Assembly (NCBI GenBank): GCA_947044405.1
Contig: CAMRHE010000206.1
Coordinates: forward strand, 1,488,001 to 1,552,000
From: Leptodactylus fallax
Taxonomy: Eukaryota > Chordata > Amphibia > Anura > Leptodactylidae
DNA: 64,000 nt
Reading direction: 5' to 3'
Numbering within the stretch: the stretch's first letter is position 1; each line of letters begins with the position of its first letter. The position numbers were made by a program, and so were the translations under genes. Of the stretch, positions 58,465 through 64,000 are shown piece after piece. A model generated the notes under the pieces. That model searched no databases and was not told the DNA's origin. It was given only the letters and a program-made list of their open reading frames with translations.

Positions 58465-61300
58465 GGGGTTATTCAGGAGTATATAGTAATTTCTGCTTGT
58501 ATTGTAGCTTAGCTTAATTCAATAGGGCTGATCTGCAATACAGTCACAGCTGATGGAGTACGGTGGCACTATTTTTAAAAAAAATTAAACAGAGCATTTT
58601 TCCTGATCTACACATAGTGGGTCCAATGTGGGCTTTGTCCTACAGCAAACTTGTTTGCAGCAAAGAGCATCTGGTTTTCGCAGTGGGTTTTGCTCTTGCA
58701 GCTGGGCCGGTTTTCACCGTTTACATGTACTGGTACTGTACTTTCAGTGGGTTAGGTGGCAGAGATTCAGTTCCTTTTGTCAAAGGGCTGTGTCCATACA
58801 CAGCCTGACAATAGAAGTACTGATTGGATAGTATTAGATTGTGTAGTCAGAGTTATATGGGTGCCACCAAACCCTGCACCCACCACACCACGGTGGTAAT
58901 AAAATGATCTACTGAAACACTCCTCAGGACAGGGGACATGTCTTCTTTAAGGTTTCATCTTGCATTGCATGTCATTGCTAACTTGTCCTGTGATCGAGTA
59001 GATCAGTCATTTCTGAGGACACCGACATCTCCAACATAAGAACTAGTATTTCATATCTGATCGGCCCATAAAAGAAGACTCCTATGATTTGCTGTGACCT
59101 TTAAAGTAACTCCTGGAAAGTTCTTTAGTCTATCAGTGTTTTATGTATCCTCCTTGTATGTCTGGAAATGATAGTAATAATGTCAGCATTGCTTCACGCC
59201 AAACAATCCATGGTCTCTGTGCTGCGATTCCTTGTTTTGATCTCTTTTCAATACAGAACTCTGCTTAATGATTTATGGAGCCATGATACGATGAATCAGT
59301 AATATCTGACACCTCCATTACGCTACCTTGCTAGTGCGAGCTCCTCTTTCAGCCTCGCTCTCTGTTAATTTCCTTTGTAAAATTCTAGTTGATTTCTAAT
59401 ATTTTTTGTTGTATTACATGATGTAGTTTATTATCTCTTACTATTATCTGTGTGTATTAGGTGGTATTGATCTGCTTGGGTTATAATACCCTCCCGTTTG
59501 TTTACCTCCTCCATCATGAGAGTATTCATCAGGGTAGCTAAAGCAGTATAAAATACAGATCCTTCTTGATGTCATGCTGTTTTCGCTTGAGTTTCTTTAT
59601 GTGATTTAACAATACAAGGATTATGAGCGAACTATTTCTATTCAAAGGCGTTGTCAAATCTAATAAAGCATTGTCCCACCATAGACGCTCATAACCCATC
59701 AACAGGATAAGGGTAAAGAGTCTGATCTCTGGACGTCCGACCACTGGGCCCCCATCAGTCATAAGAAAAAGGACACACTAGTTCCCTGAGTGGTCCATGT
59801 GAACGGAACTTCGGTGTGCTTACATAGCTATCGCTGCATTCACTTCTGTGGGATTGCTGAGATACTGATCTTTGGCAGCCCCATAGAAGGGAATGGAATG
59901 GTGGTCACGCCACTCCATTCACATGGGGCACTTGGGGCAAGTTTCGGGAAAAACCCTTTATTGTCTAAAGAGTGATCTTTTATCACCCATACAAACTGCA
60001 AGGTGTTATTTTGCAAATATCCTTCCGTTTTGTGTCTAAATCTGCTACACCGACCTATCTGTCTCAATGGTAAAAGGCTACATGGAAACCCCATGTAGTC
60101 AGTACAGTTGTTCTCTCTCCCATCTGACATCTATTTTTTGCTTACATAGGGACTAAGGTAATCTGTAACCATAGAGATGGCGTGGATTTCCTACTACTTA
60201 CCCGTGCTGCAGTAGGAGGTACTTAATTTACGGCAAGGTGTGCGCCTTGTCCTAAATTAAGCACAGAGGTGTAACTATAGGGGGTGCAGAAGTAGCAGTT
60301 ACTACCATGCCCTGCAGCCTCAGGGGACTCAAAGGTCTCTCTACAATGTAAGACGATACTAGTATTTTAGATGGTGACCCCCATTAGAGATTTTGCACTG
60401 TGGCCCAAGCCTTTGATCAATCACATCCTTCGGTAGCATGAAACATGCTGATCTTGTATAGTGCACAAAAATATACACTGAGTATTGACTTTGCAACGCT
60501 TAGATAAAAAAAAAAAATTGATAATTTCTTAATAAAATCGAGAAAAATGGCCCATAATGATATTGAAATTACACTTTAATGTCCAACATCTGGAATAAAA
60601 TCATGCATTATGTAATATATATCTAATATATAATATAGTATTTTATCTGGGAAAGATGAGACTACAGTGGCCAGTAAATATGGATAATTCCATATTGCAT
60701 GGGAAATAGTCTTCAGGAGTAAGAAGTCCCTCTATACAGCTTGCAGCCACAATGTAATGAGTAAGGCAGGCTTAAATTAGGACAAATTGTTGTTCTGGGA
60801 TCTGGGAGTCAAGAATAGAACGTGTCATCTGCTCATTTCCAAATCCATATGTCAAAACCTTTGTGGCTGCAATGTGCGACACAGGTGGCAGGTACTTTAA
60901 GGATGAGGAGCATAGTAAATCTTCTGTGCTGTGATAGATACTGTCACTTGTCACTGAACCAGAGCTTAGTTTATGGCACAGAAGCGGTGACTGTGCATTA
61001 GAGAAATACTGCCAGCATAAATTACTGCCTGGCACACAGACATTTTTCACTGACCAATAACAAGATTGGAACCATGAAACGTGATGTAAATCTGCGGTGG
61101 GGTGGGCTATATACAAACGCTTGTATGTCTGATGCCGGAAACAAGATGTCTCAAAGTAGTTTGTGAATCGAAACACATCATAAAGCAGTATAACGTATGT
61201 AAAAAATGCTGGATTGTGGCATGTTATCATTGAAAGGCTGCAAAACATTTATAGGGGAATTTTCCGAGACAAAAATAATGGCACAAACTGAAGAATGGAT
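58465..61300 (+). other. CHID1: CHID1 intron 7, nothing further recognised
   Basis: MITE-like AAGGGGTTATTCAGG (58463-58560) and 59640-59960 (CATTGTCCCACCATAG, GGCCCCCATCAGTCAT) repeats are present. The 158-codon minus-strand frame at 60772-61248 has cysteine- and histidine-rich but featureless sequence and no splice or promoter context. I do not call it. Confidence 0.4.
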
Positions 61301-61308
61301 TGAAATAA

Positions 61309-61473
61309 CAGGGTGAAGCCTATTAAGCCAGCAACGCAGTTAGATAGGTCAGGCTCACATTCATTTATTTCACAATATGCAAATGTCGCCAACGGAGGCA
61401 GAAATTTTCATTGGGAAAATTCAGGTGAGCCTCACCTATCTAACTGTGTTGTTAGTTTAATATGCTTCACCCT
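61309..61473. mobile_element. Short MITE with CAGGGTGAAGC ends
   Basis: CAGGGTGAAGCCTATTAAGC on the left pairs with TTTAATATGCTTCACCCTG on the right. The inner GCAGTTAGATAGGT / ACCTATCTAACTGTG also pairs. It is about 165 bp in CHID1 intron 7. Confidence 0.7.
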
Positions 61474-61479
61474 GGTGAC

Positions 61480-62936
61480 AGACTCCCTGTCAATCCGCCT
61501 CAGTTCCAACACTGCTTCTCCGATGCTCCCCGCTGGTCTTTGGCTGCAGCAATAACATGCCTGTCAACACCAACACACAACCATTGAAGTCATCGGTCTT
61601 GTGCCATACATCCGAGGCCAGTGTGTGGCTGCAGCAGTATAGTGGGTAGATTGGCACATCATTGCTGCAGCCAAGTAAATAAAGACCAGTGAGGAGCATT
61701 AGAGCCCTGGTGCTGGGATAGCGACGTATTTAACATGTAAGTAATGGATCTTTATGCTATTTCCCCTTTTGGGACAATTTTTTTATAATCTGAGAACCCC
61801 TTTGATGGGAGGTCTCTGCCCTGGCCACTCCCACATTGGCCACATCATTTACAGTGCAGAGCACCTCAGTACGGCTGGGGTTGTAGTGTGATTGTGACTG
61901 TTACATGTAAAGGGACTGGTATACAAACAAAATTTAGCACCTCTCCACAGGACCCCACCATTCATGAGTAGTAGTGTGCTGTGTGAGTCCTGTCGCAATG
62001 CATACAGCTGTGGTCACACATTCACACACAGGACTTAGGGACCCTCATTCTCATGCTCAGGGTGGGTTCCAGCATTCTGACCTCCAACTAAGATTTATCA
62101 CCTACCCTGTGGATAGGTTTTTGTGAGCCTACCTGGTTTACTGGAGGACTGCACAGACCGCACAGAGTTCATATCCATATGACTAAACCTGTTTTAAGGT
62201 CAAAAGATGATCCTGTGAGTGAATAGTACTGCGTACTCACTACACAGAATTTTGCATGTAGTTTAACAGTTTGCTTGTATCCTTTAACCCTTTAGTGACC
62301 AACCTGTGGTAGACCAAACCATTTTTACGTTCTTCTGTTGTCGCATACAAGAGCTATACCTTTTTTTTTTTTTTTTTTACTTTTCCGTCAATGTCGCTGT
62401 TTTTTTGCAGGACAAGTTGTAGTGTTTAATGGTACTATTTTGGGGTAGATAGTCCTCATTGATTAACTTTTATTAACTTTTGGGAAGAAATAGGAAAAAA
62501 AACAGCAGTTCTGCCATTTTGTATCATTCACCATGCGTCTTAAATACCTAATAAATGATCTATTCACTGGGTCAACACGAATACATTGATACCAAACTTG
62601 CCAAAAGTTGTACTACTTTTGCAAACTAAAAACCTTTTTGTTAACTTTTTTTTTTTTTTTTTTTGCAGCGCCAGTATCCAAGACCTATAAATGAATTATT
62701 CTTTTGCCAATAGAAATATGTGAGGCGTTATTTTTGTAGGAAGATCTGATATTTTATTGATGCCATTTTGGGGAATATAATGCACTTTGATCTCTCTTTA
62801 TAACATTGTTTTTCAGATTTAGTCTTTACATTCACCATTAGGGAAAAATAACATTACAGTTGTATTGCTCAGGTCATTGTGGTCGCAGCATTATTCAGTG
62901 GCACAGCCTAATGATATATTGAAAGCAGACCTGGGG
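61480..62936 (+). other. CHID1: CHID1 intron 7, no gene seen
   Basis: T runs at 62361-62378 and 62647-62664 and AT-rich DNA. No exon with the expected next CHID1 motif (a helix followed by a VIPP-like strand) was found. Confidence 0.4.
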
Positions 62937-62940
62937 GTTA

Positions 62941-64000
62941 ATGGTCGTAACTAGGAATGGCTGGGCCCCAAGGCGAACATTTGACATGGGGCCCCCCCCA
63001 ACCCCCACACACACACACAAACCGCATTCCTGCGCACACTATTATGCCCCATAGTGGCCCCTGCACACGGTATTATGCCCCATAGTGGCCCCTGCACACG
63101 GTATTATGCCCCATAGTGGCCCCTGCACACAGTATTATGCTCCATAGTGGCCCCTGGACACGGTATTATGCAGCATAGTGGCCCCTGCACACAATATTAT
63201 GCCCCATAGTGGCCCCTGCACACAGTAGTTTGCCCCATAGTGGCCCCAGCACACAGTAGTTTGCCCCATAGTGGCCCCTGCACACAGTAGTTTGCCCCAT
63301 AGTAGCCCCTGCACACAGTAGTTTGCGCCATAGTGGCCCCTGCACACAGTAGTTTGCCCCATAGTGGCCCCTGCACACAGTAGTTTGCCCCATAGTGGCC
63401 CCTGCACACAGTAGTTTGCCCCATAGTGGCCCCTACACACAGTAGTTTGCCCCATAGTGGCCCCTGCACACAGTAGTTTGCCCCATAGTGGCCCCTGCAC
63501 ACAGTAGTTTGCCCCATAGTGGCCCCTGCACACAGTAGTTTGCCCCATAGTGGCCCCTGCACACAGTAGTTTGCCCCATAGTGGCCCCTGCACACAGTAG
63601 TTTGCCCCATAGTGGCCCCTGCACACAGTAGTTTGCCCCATAGTGGCCCCTGCACACAGTAGTTTGCCCCATTGTGGACCACCCATGAACGATTATTATA
63701 CTCTGGGGTCTTTTCAGACCCCAGAGTATAATGATCGGAGACCCAGGGGATGATACAAACATAGAAAACACTGCAACTTACCTCATTCTCGGTTCGGTGC
63801 ACTCCCGTGCGCTACTTCGGCCATCTTCAATGTTGGACCGGATCTCGCGCGATCCAGGCCGGCGTCGCGACGCATAATGACGTCGGCTGACGTCTGGGAC
63901 GTCACCAAACAGGCCCGAAGCCTGCGGAGCGGCGGAGAGGTGAGTTACGGTGTTTTTTATGTTCGCTCACCTCCCCTGGGCCCCAGATCGTTATACTCCG
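62941..64000. mobile_element. hAT-like element with long 31-bp array, continues past the window
   Basis: It begins with CGTAACTAGGAATGGCTGGG, the same end as the right end of 19979-20735. It then has a 31-bp array, a hairpin at 63694-63733 (ATTATACTCTGGGGTCT and complement) and a GAGGTGAGTTACGGTG segment. The final CCCAGATCGTTATACTCCG is the start of a second hairpin copy cut by the window end. Confidence 0.65.
63038..63672. repeat. 31-bp minisatellite, about 20 copies
   Basis: The unit GTGGCCCCTGCACACAGTAG plus TTTGCCCCATA repeats with a 31-bp period. The left five units carry a TATTATGC variant and the rest TTTGCCCC, which shows a switch of unit type and then homogenisation. Minus-strand frames of 112-201 codons over this array are translations of the repeat in three registers and are not genes. 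Confidence 0.95.

Noticed and set aside
60772..61248. 158-codon minus-strand frame in CHID1 intron 7
   Set aside because: No recognisable motif, signal peptide, promoter or splice context. A single frame of this length is expected by chance in AT-balanced intron DNA.
63038..63672. Regularly spaced 31-bp repeats as a CRISPR-like array
   Set aside because: The repeats are directly adjacent with no unique spacers, no cas genes exist, and the DNA is vertebrate. It is a minisatellite.
63135..63802. Long minus-strand frames (112-201 codons) over 63.1-63.8 kb
   Set aside because: They are the 31-bp minisatellite read in three registers (period 93 nt = 31 codons). They are open only because the unit lacks stops, and have no start context or homology.
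55408..64000. CHID1 exon 8 within the window
   Set aside because: I searched for the expected LIHMLTH-like helix and VIPP strand with an acceptor in phase 2 and found nothing convincing.

Overview
The window is vertebrate nuclear DNA, most likely from a frog. It has short coding exons with GT-AG introns, dense DNA-transposon and MITE clutter, Tc1-like elements, an L1/Tx1-type LINE remnant and a tRNA-derived SINE. No prokaryotic operon, rRNA gene or CRISPR array is present. The assignment to an anuran is an inference from the repeat style, not from a database search.

Only two host genes are supported, and they are divergent. AP2A2 (AP-2 clathrin adaptor, alpha subunit) is on the minus strand. 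Its first coding exon is at 6713-6779, its promoter lies around 7000-7080, and intron 1 fills the window leftwards to base 1 and beyond. CHID1 (chitinase-domain-containing protein 1, also SI-CLP) is on the plus strand. It has a probable 5'UTR exon near 34.3-34.4 kb and six coding exons at 37937-38047, 44183-44332, 47390-47522, 48778-48822, 50087-50193 and 55346-55407. All are joined in consistent phase and give 202 codons plus 2 nt, about half of the protein. The rest lies beyond base 64000. CHID1 and AP2A2 are also head-to-head neighbours on human 11p15.5, so the pair is conserved synteny. This also favours AP2A2 over its paralogue AP2A1.

The 27 kb between the two promoters (about 7.1-34.2 kb) is a transposon sink. 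In order it holds: nested MITEs (8.6-9.4 kb); a Tc1/mariner-type element split by a solo LTR (10.4-12.6 kb); a tRNA-SINE (14.0 kb); Harbinger-like and long-TIR MITEs (15.5-17.9 kb); an internally deleted Tc1 (18.7-19.7 kb); a hAT-like element with a 31-bp minisatellite (20.0-20.7 kb); a decayed tandem array of a roughly 0.5-kb unit (20.8-27.8 kb) interrupted by a 2.2-kb hAT-like element and a TTAA MITE; an L1/Tx1 LINE 3' part (27.8-29.6 kb); and a three-level nest of MITE in Tc1 in MITE (29.7-32.0 kb).

The CHID1 introns carry the same families: CTAAGGCC-type MITEs, TTAA MITEs, a GTCGGA-repeat element, and two more hAT-like elements with 31-bp minisatellites at 44.9-45.4 and 63.0-63.7 kb. I found no new multi-gene system. 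The most interesting material is the conserved divergent pair and its promoters, the nested insertions that record relative ages, and the same 31-bp unit expanded separately in three element copies.
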